Origin: Deltaproteobacteria bacterium
GTDB taxonomy: Bacteria > Desulfobacterota > Desulfobacteria > Desulfobacterales > SpSt-501
Direction: 5' to 3'
NCBI GenBank assembly: GCA_016219005.1
Contig: JACRCN010000071.1
Location: 28,397-92,396 of the forward strand
DNA length: 64,000 nucleotides
Positions 17,030 through 25,815 of the stretch are shown piece after piece. The number at the start of each line of letters is the position of its first letter. Position 1 is the first letter of the stretch. A program made the translations under genes and the position numbers. The notes below the pieces were generated by a model, which worked only from the letters and a program-made list of their open reading frames with translations, made no database searches and was not told where the DNA came from.

Positions 17030-18517
17030 TTAACATTTCATTTGCTGCAAGCGTTTAAACACATCCGTTGTTGAATTCAAATAATCATCGAAAAGACCGG
17101 CCATCGCCCGATATGCTTCAGTGCAGCGGGTATCGGGCCGGTAGCGCCGGTCGAACCGCAGCCACTGCCGCGTGATGGCCCGGAGCGAAGCGCCGGGATC
17201 GATCGCTGCCCGGCAAAACATGGCTGTGCCGAGGGCGGTGGCCTCGGTCGCTATGGGTCGCAGCACCTCCAAGCCGGCCGAGTCGGCCCGGATGCGGTTC
17301 CAGGCGTCGCTGTCCGCCCAGCCGCCGACCACGTGCAGCCGCGCGGGAGCATTGCGGCAGGCCTGCATCCGCTTCAACAGGCACGCCGTTCGCAAGGCGG
17401 CACCCTCCATGGCGGACTTGAACACGTGCTCGGGACCGTGTCGCAGGGTGAGGCCAGCCATGCCGCCGGTCGCATACTCCATCCAGTACGGCGAGCGTTC
17501 ACCGGTCAGCCCTGGAAGCATTAGAAGCCCATCCGCCCCCGGCGGCAGGCGCATGATCTTCTCCGCCAGCGGCCGCATGCGGACACGCATCAAGCGCTCC
17601 AAATGCTGGACGGTACCGCCCGAAAGCCCCATGGCGCCGCCGGCCAGGTAGATCCCCGGCACCATCCCGGTGTTGACGGTGAGGGTACGCGAGCGATCCT
17701 TCACCCACCCGGCGCAGGCGGTCATCAGCACATCGGTGGTTCCGGTGACCAGGACCCCCGCGCCTTCCGTGAGAACGCCCCCGCCGTACATGGCGGTGGT
17801 CCCATCCGAGCTGCCGCAGATCACGGGCAGCCCCGTCGGCAGGCCGATTCTGCGCGCGGCCTCCGGCGCAAGCCGTCCGGCCACCTCCGCAGCCCGATGC
17901 GGTTCCGGGAAAACCCCGGGATCGATCCCAAGCGCGGAGGCGATATCGGCGTCGATCCTCCCCTTGCGGATGTCAAACAGCAGGGAGTAGTCGAGATGGG
18001 CGAGATCGGTCCGAACTACCCCGGTCAGCCGCTTTACCATCTCGTCTTTCAAGCCGATGACCGCGCGGATACGTCGATAAATACCGGGCTGCTCCCGCGC
18101 CAGCCACATCAACTTGGGGGCCAGGAGCTCGGGGCTCACCCGCCGGCCGGTTCGCCGGTAGACGGTTTTCTCGGGGATGCGCCGCCGGATCTCATCGGCC
18201 TCCGCACCGGCGCGGTTGTCCATCCAGATGATGGAAGGCCCCAGGGGCCGGTTGAACCGGTCGAGAAACACGTACCCCAGAAGTGCGCTGACGCCGACCG
18301 CCTCGATGCCGCGCCGGCCGGCGGGTACCTGTCGCAGGGCGGCGCGGGCCGCGGCCAGCACCGCAGCCCAGAGCTTGTCGGAATCGACCTCGGCGCGGAA
18401 AGGGCCCGGCTGCTGCACGCGCACCGGCCGCCGGCTCCACGCCAGGATGCCGCCGTTTCCGGAAACCACCGCCGCCTTGCAGGCGGAGGTGCCGCAGTCA
18501 ATCACCAGGAAGGCCAT
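17030..18517 (-). CDS. FGGY-family carbohydrate kinase
   Basis: A 495-residue kinase of the xylulokinase/glycerol kinase superfamily. The N-terminal domain starts MAFLVIDCGTSACKAAVV (phosphate-1 DxGT), has WMDNRAG, and the C-terminal domain has GSSDGTTAMYGGG and VVGGWADSDAWNRIRAD. The specific sugar or polyol cannot be read from sequence. The start at 18517 places the DxGT motif at the usual distance from the N-terminus; an ATG 21 codons upstream adds an unrelated tail. It is downstream of a family B repeat and upstream of the ATC-hydrolase-like gene. Confidence 0.88.
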   Translation of the reverse strand: MAFLVIDCGTSACKAAVVSGNGGILAWSRRPVRVQQPGPFRAEVDSDKLWAAVLAAARAALRQVPAGRRGIEAVGVSALLGYVFLDRFNRPLGPSIIWMDNRAGAEADEIRRRIPEKTVYRRTGRRVSPELLAPKLMWLAREQPGIYRRIRAVIGLKDEMVKRLTGVVRTDLAHLDYSLLFDIRKGRIDADIASALGIDPGVFPEPHRAAEVAGRLAPEAARRIGLPTGLPVICGSSDGTTAMYGGGVLTEGAGVLVTGTTDVLMTACAGWVKDRSRTLTVNTGMVPGIYLAGGAMGLSGGTVQHLERLMRVRMRPLAEKIMRLPPGADGLLMLPGLTGERSPYWMEYATGGMAGLTLRHGPEHVFKSAMEGAALRTACLLKRMQACRNAPARLHVVGGWADSDAWNRIRADSAGLEVLRPIATEATALGTAMFCRAAIDPGASLRAITRQWLRFDRRYRPDTRCTEAYRAMAGLFDDYLNSTTDVFKRLQQMKC

Positions 18518-18558
18518 AATATCGAAATTTGATAATAGCGACCCATTTCTTCTGATTT

Positions 18559-18663
18559 GATGACTTTGTAATAAGACCAACGCGCGCGAGGCGCACCTGC
18601 ACCGCGCCGCAGCGCCAGCGAGATGGATCGGAACGCAGAAATTGGGCTTATGACGAAGTCATC
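18559..18663 (+). repeat. palindromic dispersed repeat, family B, copy 1
   Basis: A 105-base element has ends that are imperfect inverted repeats of 22 bases (19 matching): 18559-18580 against 18642-18663. The interior holds GCCGCAGCGCCAGCGAGATG, also present at 22315-22335. It sits between the FGGY kinase and the URO-D-like gene and overlaps the last codons of the latter. Confidence 0.8.
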
Positions 18664-19591
18664 CCGTTGCACGCGCGGCCGCGACGACCGCGTGCACGAC
18701 GTTCGGGCTCACCCAGGTGTCGATGCTGCAGCCGTTGGCCATGAAAAACCGCCGGCCGCCTCCCAGGGCGACTCCTTCGGCCACATGGGTTTTTAGAAAC
18801 GCCGTCGAGCGGCGGGTCAGCAGGGTCTGGTCGATGCCGCCCATGACACAACCGGGGACGTGCTGCTTAACGTACTCCATCGATGGGCCGTGCGGACCGC
18901 GGTCCCACCAGCTGAAAACGTTCACCGGGAAATCCAGGCAGTCGTCCATGCAGAGATCATCGCCGTGGATGTGGGCCACGTTCATCCGGCCCAGCCCGGA
19001 GATGGCTGCGAACACTTTTACGGCATAGGGCTTCACGAAGGTAAGAAAAACATCGCGGCTCACAATCTCCTTTGCGGCCGGCACGGACATGAAGATCCCG
19101 GCGGCGCCGATTTCAAGAGCCTTCTTGGAATACGCGATGAGATTCACGGTGACCGCTTCCAACGCTGCGTGCAGAGCCTCGGGTTCGTTTTGAGCAAGGC
19201 GCTCCATGTTCTCGCCGGCGGCACTGCGACGGATGCTCTGCCAGGGGTCGAACACCGTGTCGATGAAATAGGCCCGCCCCTTGAGCTCGCTGCCGAGGAT
19301 GCGCAGCGCCTTGAATTGCTCGCGCCACTCGCAGCGCTCCACGTCGAAGGTCGTGAACTTCTGCAGGTCCTCCTTGGTGCGCACCGTGTCGAGGCCCTGC
19401 GGCGCCGGGTAGTAATAGTCGTTCATCACCTTGAGGAAATCAAAGTCGTAATGTCTGAAGAACTCAAGCGTGATGCGGGCAAACTGCTCTCCGCCGCCAT
19501 GTTGCACCCCGAAGTGGTACCAGAGAGAAATGGGCGGGTAGTCCACCTCATCGCCTCGCAAGACACGATCTACTCTTTCGATCTTGTTCAT
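18659..19591 (-). CDS. uroporphyrinogen decarboxylase (URO-D) superfamily protein, MtaA/methyltransferase-like
   Basis: A 310-residue protein of the URO-D fold. N-terminal KIERVDRVLRGDEVDYPPISLW corresponds to the usual R-x3-A-l-x-g-x-x-D-r-x-P start. Later NVAHIHGDDLCMDDCLDFPVNVFSWWD contains the H-x-H/C-type metal-binding and substrate region seen in cobalamin-dependent methyltransferases rather than true HemE. No heme genes are nearby; the neighbours are a Liv transporter and a sugar-kinase relative. I infer demethylation or methyl transfer on an imported compound. The start at 19591 has AGAGG just upstream. Confidence 0.8.
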   Translation of the reverse strand: MNKIERVDRVLRGDEVDYPPISLWYHFGVQHGGGEQFARITLEFFRHYDFDFLKVMNDYYYPAPQGLDTVRTKEDLQKFTTFDVERCEWREQFKALRILGSELKGRAYFIDTVFDPWQSIRRSAAGENMERLAQNEPEALHAALEAVTVNLIAYSKKALEIGAAGIFMSVPAAKEIVSRDVFLTFVKPYAVKVFAAISGLGRMNVAHIHGDDLCMDDCLDFPVNVFSWWDRGPHGPSMEYVKQHVPGCVMGGIDQTLLTRRSTAFLKTHVAEGVALGGGRRFFMANGCSIDTWVSPNVVHAVVAAARATG

Positions 19592-19620
19592 GTGGCCTCT
19601 GCTTTCATGCATTCCGAAAA

Positions 19621-19730
19621 GGGTTCGAGGGGTCGAGGGCGCAAGGGTTCAAGTGAAATGAAAAGAGACTCTTGCATCTTCCGCCGTTTTAGCATTCGCA
19701 TTTTTTCACCTGGACCCTTGAGCCCTCTAC
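19621..19730. repeat. GGGTCAAGGG-type inverted repeat, family C, copy 1
   Basis: A left arm of GGGTTCGAGG/GGTCGAGGG units (19621-19658) and a right arm, reversed (19705-19730, CACCTGGACCCTTGAGCCCT), flank about 46 bases. It fills the gap between livF and the URO-D-like gene. Similar units occur at 23288-23388, 49034-49070 and 61488-61530. Confidence 0.55.
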
Positions 19731-20441
19731 TCACGCAACGCCTAAATAGGCTTTCTGCATCAGCGGGTTGTTTTTAAGGTTTTCGGCCGTGTCGTGCAGC
19801 ACGATTTCGCCGGTCTGCAGCACGTAGCCGCGGCAGGCGATGGAAAGCGCCATGTTGGCGTTCTGCTCCACCAGCAGGACGGCAACCCCCTCTTCCCGGT
19901 TGATCATCTGGATGATCTCGAAAACCTTGTCCACGTAGAGCGGCGACAACCCCATGGACGGCTCGTCCATGATGAGCAGCTTGGGCCGGGCCATCAGCGC
20001 CCGCGCCATGGCCACCATCTGCTGTTCGCCGCCGCTCAAGGTCGAGGCGAGCTGCCGGTTTCTCTCCTTCACGACGGGGAAAAGGGCATACATGCGCTCC
20101 ACGTCGGTACGGATGCCTTCGGTGTCGTTGCGGGTGTAGGCGCCCATGAGCAGATTCTCATGCACGGTGAGGAAAGGAAAAAGCCGCCGTGCTTCGAGCA
20201 CCGGCGCGATCCCGGCCCGGACGATATCCGAGGACGGCAGGCGATCGATGCGCCGCCCGAAAAACTCGACACGCCCGTGCTTCGGCCGCACCAAGCCGAG
20301 GATGGTCTTCATCGTAGTCGACTTACCGCAGGCGTTTCCTCCAAGAAGTGAGACGATTTCCTTTGGGTTGACCGTCAGAGAGACGTTCTTAAGCGCCTGG
20401 ATGGGCCCGTAGAAGGTGTTCACATCAGTCAGCTTGAGCAC
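19731..20441 (-). CDS. livF: branched-chain amino acid-type ABC transporter ATP-binding protein LivF
   Basis: A 236-residue ABC ATPase with Walker A GGNACGKST, signature LSGGEQQMVAMARAL and Walker B LLIMDEPSMGLSP. The GTG at 20441 was chosen because it follows GGGGAGG by about eight bases and gives the standard LivF start (LKLTDVNTFYG). It overlaps the end of livG by 17 bases. It energises import with LivG. The Walker A loop has A-C where G-A is usual, a conservative change. Confidence 0.93.
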   Translation of the reverse strand: MLKLTDVNTFYGPIQALKNVSLTVNPKEIVSLLGGNACGKSTTMKTILGLVRPKHGRVEFFGRRIDRLPSSDIVRAGIAPVLEARRLFPFLTVHENLLMGAYTRNDTEGIRTDVERMYALFPVVKERNRQLASTLSGGEQQMVAMARALMARPKLLIMDEPSMGLSPLYVDKVFEIIQMINREEGVAVLLVEQNANMALSIACRGYVLQTGEIVLHDTAENLKNNPLMQKAYLGVA

Positions 20442-21207
20442 GCTGGCGCCTCCCCATGTAAGCGTCGATGACGGTCGGGTCGGCCGCGATCGCCGAGGGC
20501 GGGCCCTCGGCGATTTTCTCGCCGTGGTCGAGGACCACAATGCGGTCGGAAACCGCCATGACCACCTTCATCTTGTGCTCGATGACCAGAACGCTGTGGC
20601 CACGGTCACGGATGAGGCGAATGAGGTCCATCAACTGCTCGGTCTCATTCGGATTCATGCCGGCCGTGGGCTCGTCGAGCAGGATGAGCTTGGGGCCGGA
20701 CACCAGCGCCCGCGCGATCTCCACGCGGCGGCGGTTGGCGTAGGATAGCTCCCGGGTCGGCTGGTTCAGCCTCGGCAAGAGCCGTTCCCCAAAGAGAGCC
20801 ATGACGTCCATGCAGCTCTCGCGGTTTTCGGCTTCCTCGTTGCCGACCCGCGGCGGGCGAAGCAGCGCGCTGAAAATACCGGTGCGCCCTTTGAAGTCCC
20901 GGCCCACCATGACGTTTTCGAGCACCGACATCTGGCCGAACACCCGGATGTGCTGGAAAGTGCGGCTGATGCCCCGGCGGGCCACCTCGTGCGGCGGCAG
21001 TCCGACGATCTCTTCGTCCCTGAACCGGACCGACCCCCGGTTGGGAGGCATGGTGCCCGTGATGCAGTTGAAAAGCGTGGTCTTGCCGGCGCCGTTAGGG
21101 CCGATGAGGCTTACGATCTCGCCCTCGTCCACCTGCATGGACACGTCCCGCAGGGCCTTCAGCCCGCCGAACCCCTTGGTGACTTCCGCGATCTGCAGCA
21201 GCGGCAT
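20425..21207 (-). CDS. livG: branched-chain amino acid-type ABC transporter ATP-binding protein LivG
   Basis: A 260-residue ABC ATPase with Walker A GPNGAGKTT, Walker B LILLDEPTAGMNP and LivG-type insertion FQHIRVFGQMSVLENVMVG. The signature region reads ELSYANRRRVEIARAL, which is normal for LivG. It lies three bases downstream of livM. Partner of LivF on the cytoplasmic face. Confidence 0.95.
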   Translation of the reverse strand: MPLLQIAEVTKGFGGLKALRDVSMQVDEGEIVSLIGPNGAGKTTLFNCITGTMPPNRGSVRFRDEEIVGLPPHEVARRGISRTFQHIRVFGQMSVLENVMVGRDFKGRTGIFSALLRPPRVGNEEAENRESCMDVMALFGERLLPRLNQPTRELSYANRRRVEIARALVSGPKLILLDEPTAGMNPNETEQLMDLIRLIRDRGHSVLVIEHKMKVVMAVSDRIVVLDHGEKIAEGPPSAIAADPTVIDAYMGRRQRAQAD

Positions 21208-21210
21208 GCG

Positions 21211-22230
21211 TCAGCCCTCCGGCAGGAACTTGTCCCCGCGTTCGTAGATCCTGGCAGGAGCAGAGTCGAATCGGGTCCACCGCAGGCTGTAGGATCGGCC
21301 CCCGAGGAGCCCCTGGCGCCGCACCAGCATCATGACGATGAGAACCCCTCCGTAGACGAACATGCGGTATTCCTGCAGCGGCCGGAAGGCCTCCGGAATC
21401 AAAATGAGAGCCGCCGCTCCCACTATCGGGCCGATCAGGTTGCCCTGGCCGCCGAAGGCGAGCATCGCGAGTAAAATGAAAGACTCGTTGATGGTGAAGC
21501 TGTCCGGGCTGATGTATTTCACGAAGTGGGCGTAGAAGCTGCCGGCGATGCCGGCATAAAAGGCCGCCAGCACGAAGGCCTGGATCTTGTAGCGTGTGGT
21601 GTCCACCCCCGTGGCTTCGGCGGCGAGCTCGTTTTCGCGGATGGCGGTGAGCGCCCGGCCGAAGCGACATGTCATCAGGCGGTGCATGCTCAAGACCGTC
21701 AACAGCACCAGGGCCAGGATCAGGTAATAGTACTGCAGCCGCGAGCTCAATACAAATCCGAAGATCGAGGGTGGAGGAACGTCCATGATCCCGAGCGGGC
21801 CGTTGGTGAAGCTCATCCAGTTCTGCAGCACCAAAAAGAGGATCATGTTGAAGCCGAGTGTTACGAGCGTCAGGTAAATGCCCGACAGCCGCAGCGTGGG
21901 TTTGGCAATGAGGTAGCCGAAGAAGCCGGCGATGGCCCCGGCCCCGGCCAGAGCCAGCACCCACGGCAGCCCCAGTTCCATGGACAGCTTGGCCGAGGCA
22001 TACGCGCCGATCGCGTAGAAGGCGGCATGCCCGATGGACAGAAGCCCCACGTAGCCGTTGAGCAGGTTGAGACTGAGTGTTAGGATGGCGTAGATGCCGA
22101 TGAACACCAGCACCTGGACGTAGTACATGTTGGTGATAAAAGGCGGCACCGCCGCAAGGACTGCAATGATCGACAGGACCGGGGCGTTGGCCAGGAGGAA
22201 TTTAGGAAAGCGTATCCGTGACGATCTCAC
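21211..22230 (-). CDS. livM: branched-chain amino acid-type ABC transporter permease LivM
   Basis: A 339-residue permease with about eight to ten membrane helices and the family segments LNLLNGYVGLLSIGHAAFYAIGAYAS and AIRENELAAEATGVDTTRYKIQAF (the EAA-like loop that contacts the ATPases). The start is GTG at 22230, preceded by AGGATG. It sits between a family B repeat and livG. Confidence 0.94.
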   Translation of the reverse strand: MRSSRIRFPKFLLANAPVLSIIAVLAAVPPFITNMYYVQVLVFIGIYAILTLSLNLLNGYVGLLSIGHAAFYAIGAYASAKLSMELGLPWVLALAGAGAIAGFFGYLIAKPTLRLSGIYLTLVTLGFNMILFLVLQNWMSFTNGPLGIMDVPPPSIFGFVLSSRLQYYYLILALVLLTVLSMHRLMTCRFGRALTAIRENELAAEATGVDTTRYKIQAFVLAAFYAGIAGSFYAHFVKYISPDSFTINESFILLAMLAFGGQGNLIGPIVGAAALILIPEAFRPLQEYRMFVYGGVLIVMMLVRRQGLLGGRSYSLRWTRFDSAPARIYERGDKFLPEG

Positions 22231-22248
22231 AACACGTCATCCTTTTTG

Positions 22249-22373
22249 AGGACTTTGGTGAAAGTCCAACGTCAAGGCGCGCGAATCTCGTGGTTAGAGG
22301 CGTACCGGCTGTGCGCCGCAGCGCCAGCGAGATGAAGCGCAACGCTGAGCTCGGATTTTATACGAAGTCATCA
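22249..22373 (+). repeat. palindromic dispersed repeat, family B, copy 2
   Basis: About 125 bases between livH and livM. The left arm (AGGACTTTGGTGAAAGTCCAA) is an imperfect inverse of the right arm (TCGGATTTTATACGAAGTCATC). The core GCCGCAGCGCCAGCGAGATGAAGCGCAACGC matches copy 1 and, reversed, copy 3. It lies inside the liv operon. Confidence 0.8.
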
Positions 22374-22381
22374 TCATCGCG

Positions 22382-23284
22382 TCAGTCCCCCCGCGTATGC
22401 GCCATTTCTTTTCCGCCGAAGAGCCCGCCCGGCCGCAGCAGCAGAATCAGGATCATGAAAACGAAGGAAAAAACATGGCGGAAATTCGACGCTCCGAACT
22501 CGACCGAAAAAGTTTCGACCAGTCCGATCAGCAGCCCGGCCACCACCGCTCCCGGCAGGCTCGTGAGCCCGCCGACCACACTGGCGCTGAAGGCCTTGAG
22601 CCCGTAGATCCCGCCCATGGTGGGGTAGAACATGTTGTAGTACACACCCACCAGCACGCCGGCAACGCCGCCGAGCATCGATCCGATGGCGAAAGCTGCC
22701 ATGTAGATCACGTTGACATTGACTCCCATGGCAGAGGCTGCCTCGTAATCCTGGGCCATGGCGCGGATCACCATCCCGAGCTTGGTGCGGTTGATGACGA
22801 AATAGAGCACCAGCATGAGCAGGACGGTGACGCCCAGCACTGCGATCTGCAGAAAGGTGATGTAGACCCCGGCGATTTCAATTTCAAAATTACCGAGCTG
22901 GTCGATCCGCCCGAAGGGAATCGACTGGGTCTCCGGTCCCCAGATCTTTTGGGCCAGGTTGACGAGCAGGATCGAGATGCCGATGGTCACCAGGAGCGAC
23001 GTCGCGTGGGGAGCGTTTCGCAGGAAGTGAAACGCGAGAAGCTCCACTACGATGCCCAGCATGGCCGTGGCCACCAGCGCCGCCAGCAGGGCGAGGAGAA
23101 AACTGGGATAGAGCAGCCGGATGATCTCAAAGCCCATGTACGCCCCCATCATGTAGACCTCTCCGTGGGCGAAGGTCACCATGCGCAGGGTGCCGAAAAT
23201 CATGGTGAAGCCCAGGGCCAGCAGCGCATAAACGCTGCCCTGGGTCAGGCCGTTGATGAATTGATCGAACAGAAATGATGGCAT
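22382..23284 (-). CDS. livH: branched-chain amino acid-type ABC transporter permease LivH
   Basis: A 300-residue permease beginning FLFDQFINGLTQGSVYALLALGFTMIFGTLRMVTFAHGEVYMMGAY, a hallmark LivH N-terminus, with the ATPase-contact loop GMVIRAMAQDYEAASAMGVNVN. About eight membrane helices. It pairs with LivM to form the channel. It is separated from livJ upstream by a family C repeat and from livM downstream by a family B repeat. Confidence 0.95.
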   Translation of the reverse strand: MPSFLFDQFINGLTQGSVYALLALGFTMIFGTLRMVTFAHGEVYMMGAYMGFEIIRLLYPSFLLALLAALVATAMLGIVVELLAFHFLRNAPHATSLLVTIGISILLVNLAQKIWGPETQSIPFGRIDQLGNFEIEIAGVYITFLQIAVLGVTVLLMLVLYFVINRTKLGMVIRAMAQDYEAASAMGVNVNVIYMAAFAIGSMLGGVAGVLVGVYYNMFYPTMGGIYGLKAFSASVVGGLTSLPGAVVAGLLIGLVETFSVEFGASNFRHVFSFVFMILILLLRPGGLFGGKEMAHTRGD

Positions 23285-23287
23285 AGA

Positions 23288-23388
23288 GGCTCAAGGGTCC
23301 CAGGGGTCAAGGGGTCGAGGGGTCAAGCGGAAAGGCGAACTCCTTTTTCACTTGAGCCCTTGGACCTCGAACCCTTGACCCCTTTCGG
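23288..23388. repeat. GGGTCAAGGG-type inverted repeat, family C, copy 2
   Basis: The left arm has tandem GGGGTCAAGGGGTCGAGGGGT units (about 23301-23330). The right arm carries the reversed series CTTGAGCCCTTGGACCTCG (23352-23370) and AACCCTTGACCCC. Transcribed, the two arms could form a long hairpin between livJ and livH, which may protect livJ mRNA or attenuate downstream expression. Confidence 0.6.
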
Positions 23389-23449
23389 AAAAATCCCGGC
23401 TGAGATCATATCACCACGATCCGACAGCCGCAGCGCCGGGAGGGTTGGC

Positions 23450-24580
23450 TTAAGGCTTATAGAGCACCCACTGCCCATTTTTGATCATGATCCGCACCAG
23501 CAGCTTGGCCGGGTCCCGGCCCTCGGCATAGGAGATGGGGCCGGTGGCGCCTTCGTAGCCCTTCAGGCCGATCAGACCCTCGCGCACCCTGGCGCGGCTG
23601 TCGGTGCCCACCGCTTTGAGGGCCGCGACCAGCACCCCGGCCGCATCATAGGCCAGGGCCGCGAACTGGTTGGGGTCTGTGCCGTAAAGCGCCTTGTATT
23701 CCTTGGTGAAATTCTGGGCCGCCGGCCGCGGATCGCTGCCGAAGTAGTTCACGGGGATCATGGTCCCCTCAACGGCCCTGCCGCCCATTTCCAGGGTCTT
23801 CACGGAGAAAAGCGAACTGTTGGCCAGCACGGTCGGCTTAAAGCGCGCGCGCTCGGCCTGGTTCAGGATGGCCGTGAAATCGGCATAGAAGGTCGGCATG
23901 TACACCAGGTCCGGCTCCAGGCGCTTCAGCTTGGAGATGACGGCGTTGAAGTCCTTCTCGCCCGGGGTGAACGCTTCCTCGGCGACGATCTCTGCGCCGA
24001 GTCTCCGGGCTTCGCCGACGAAATATTTGTTGGCGTCCACGCCCCAGTCGTTGTTGATGTAGATCGTGGCGATCTTTTTCTTCTTCAGGTCGTTGACCGC
24101 CCAGCGGGCATTGTAGGGCCCTTCATAGCCCTGGGTGGCCACGACGCGGAACATGAACTCGCCTTTCTTGGTCCAGTCCTGATGCGAGGCGGTGGGAGAG
24201 ATCTGGACCATTTTGGCCTGCTCATAGACCGGAGCGGCCGCCATGGTGCTGGAGCTGCTGAAGTCGCCGACTTGGGCGATGATCGCTGGATCGGCCACGA
24301 ACTTCTCGGCAATCAGGACCGACTCCTTGGCGTCGCCGCGGCTGTCGGCGATGACCAGTTCAAGCTTCTTGCCGTTGATGCCGCCTTCCTTGTTGACCTT
24401 GTCGATCACCATGCTGACCGCGCGCTTGAAGTCGTTGCCGTATTCGGCCCAGTCGCCGGTCAGCGGGGCTGAAAGTCCGATCTTCACCTCGCCGGCCGCC
24501 AGTGCCGGCTCCAAACCGGCGATTCCGCCGGCCAGGATCAATCCCACCATCATGCCTGTCACTGCCATCTTCTTGATCAT
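23450..24580 (-). CDS. livJ: ABC transporter substrate-binding protein, LivJ/LivK type
   Basis: A 376-residue periplasmic binding protein. It begins with a Sec signal peptide (MIKKMAVTG... ending near ALAAG). The mature part opens VKIGLSAPLTGDWAEYGND, contains INGKKLELVIADSRGDAKESV and the SSSSTMAAAPVYEQAKM hinge region, all typical of type I binding proteins. The start at 24580 has AAGGAGG just upstream. The ligand could be a branched-chain or aromatic amino acid, amide or aromatic acid; the adjacent M20 hydrolase hints at an amino-acid conjugate. Confidence 0.93.
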   Translation of the reverse strand: MIKKMAVTGMMVGLILAGGIAGLEPALAAGEVKIGLSAPLTGDWAEYGNDFKRAVSMVIDKVNKEGGINGKKLELVIADSRGDAKESVLIAEKFVADPAIIAQVGDFSSSSTMAAAPVYEQAKMVQISPTASHQDWTKKGEFMFRVVATQGYEGPYNARWAVNDLKKKKIATIYINNDWGVDANKYFVGEARRLGAEIVAEEAFTPGEKDFNAVISKLKRLEPDLVYMPTFYADFTAILNQAERARFKPTVLANSSLFSVKTLEMGGRAVEGTMIPVNYFGSDPRPAAQNFTKEYKALYGTDPNQFAALAYDAAGVLVAALKAVGTDSRARVREGLIGLKGYEGATGPISYAEGRDPAKLLVRIMIKNGQWVLYKP

Positions 24581-24651
24581 CGCAGCCTCCTTCTTTGCGT
24601 GCTCATGGATGGAAAACAAACCCCAGTGTCCTCCTGATTGTGAATATGGTT

Positions 24652-25815
24652 TCAGCCGAGCAGATCCAGCGCCACGCGGCAGTGGGTCTCGACGCCCAGC
24701 AGCATGAGGTCTTCCTTGAAATCGAACTTCGAGTTGTGCAGCGGCGCTGCGCCCTCGCGCCCGACGCCGATGCAGTAGTAACACCCCGGACAGTGCTTCA
24801 AAAAAAACGACATATCCTCGCCGCCCATGCTGAGCTCGGGCTTGACCACCCGTTCTGCACCGACTACCTGGACCGCGCAGCGCCGCACGACTTCGGCCAT
24901 GCGGTCGTCGTTGACCGTCGGGGGGTAGCCGGGAGTGTATGTCAGCTCATAGCCGGCGCCCATGGACGCGCAGACGCCGTGCACCACTTTGTCGATGCGC
25001 GCCTCCCAGGACTTCCAGGTCTCTTCGTTGAAGGTGCGGGTGGTGCCGCTCAGCACCGCCTCGGCGGGGGTGATATTGAAGGCGGTGCCGGCATGGAAGG
25101 TGCCCACCGTAACCACCGCCGGCTCGATGGGGTTCGTGTGCCGGCTGACGATGCGTTGAAGTGCCGCCACCACCTGCGCGCCGACTTCCAAAGCGTCTAC
25201 GCACAGGTGCGGCTGGGCGCCGTGCCCGCCCTTGCCGATGATTTTGAGGTCAAACCGGTCCATGGCGGCCATGAACGCCCCTGTTCTGACTCCGATGCAG
25301 CCCTCCGGCCGCTCAGCCCACAAGTGGCAGCCGATCGCATAGTCTACCTTGGGGTTTTCCATGACGCCCGCTGCGATCATCGGCTTGGCCCCGCCTGGAC
25401 CTTCCTCGGCCGGCTGAAAGATGAATTTGACGTTGCCTTTGAACCGGGTCTTCAGCTGCGTCAATACGGCTGCCGCACCCAGCGCCATGGACATGTTGGC
25501 GTCGTGGCCGCAGGCGTGCATGGCGCCGGGATGGGTGGACGCGAAAGCAAGCCCGGTTTCCTCGGCGATCGGAAGTGCATCCATATCGGCCCGTATCATC
25601 AGGGTGGGGCCGGGCTGGCCGGTCCGGAGGAGCCCGACCACTCCATGCTTGGCGATGCCGGTTTGCACCTCGAGACCGAAGCTTTTCAGGCATTCGGCCA
25701 CGTACATAGAAGTCTTGGCTTCATTGAAGCCCGTTTCGGGGATCCGGTGCAGATCCCGGCGGGTGGCAAGCACCTGCTCTCTTAAATTTTTCACCAGCTC
25801 GCTAACAGCATCCAT
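24652..25815 (-). CDS. M20 family metallo-amidohydrolase (hippurate hydrolase-like)
   Basis: A 387-residue peptidase of the M20D group (hippuricase, IAA-amino acid hydrolase, N-acyl amino acid amidohydrolase). Metal-binding motifs are present: HACGHDAN, EEGPGG, and GKGGHGAQPH in the dimerisation/catalytic region, with SMGGEDMSFFL near the end. No signal peptide is visible, so it acts in the cytoplasm. The start at 25815 follows GAGGAT. It is the first gene of the leftward liv cluster, 71 bases before livJ, suggesting that the transporter imports its N-acyl amino acid substrate. Confidence 0.92.
   Translation of the reverse strand: MDAVSELVKNLREQVLATRRDLHRIPETGFNEAKTSMYVAECLKSFGLEVQTGIAKHGVVGLLRTGQPGPTLMIRADMDALPIAEETGLAFASTHPGAMHACGHDANMSMALGAAAVLTQLKTRFKGNVKFIFQPAEEGPGGAKPMIAAGVMENPKVDYAIGCHLWAERPEGCIGVRTGAFMAAMDRFDLKIIGKGGHGAQPHLCVDALEVGAQVVAALQRIVSRHTNPIEPAVVTVGTFHAGTAFNITPAEAVLSGTTRTFNEETWKSWEARIDKVVHGVCASMGAGYELTYTPGYPPTVNDDRMAEVVRRCAVQVVGAERVVKPELSMGGEDMSFFLKHCPGCYYCIGVGREGAAPLHNSKFDFKEDLMLLGVETHCRVALDLLG

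Noticed and set aside
24595..25785. A 396-codon plus-strand frame opposite the M20 gene
   Set aside because: Antisense shadow of a gene with clear metal-binding motifs; no family resemblance of its own.
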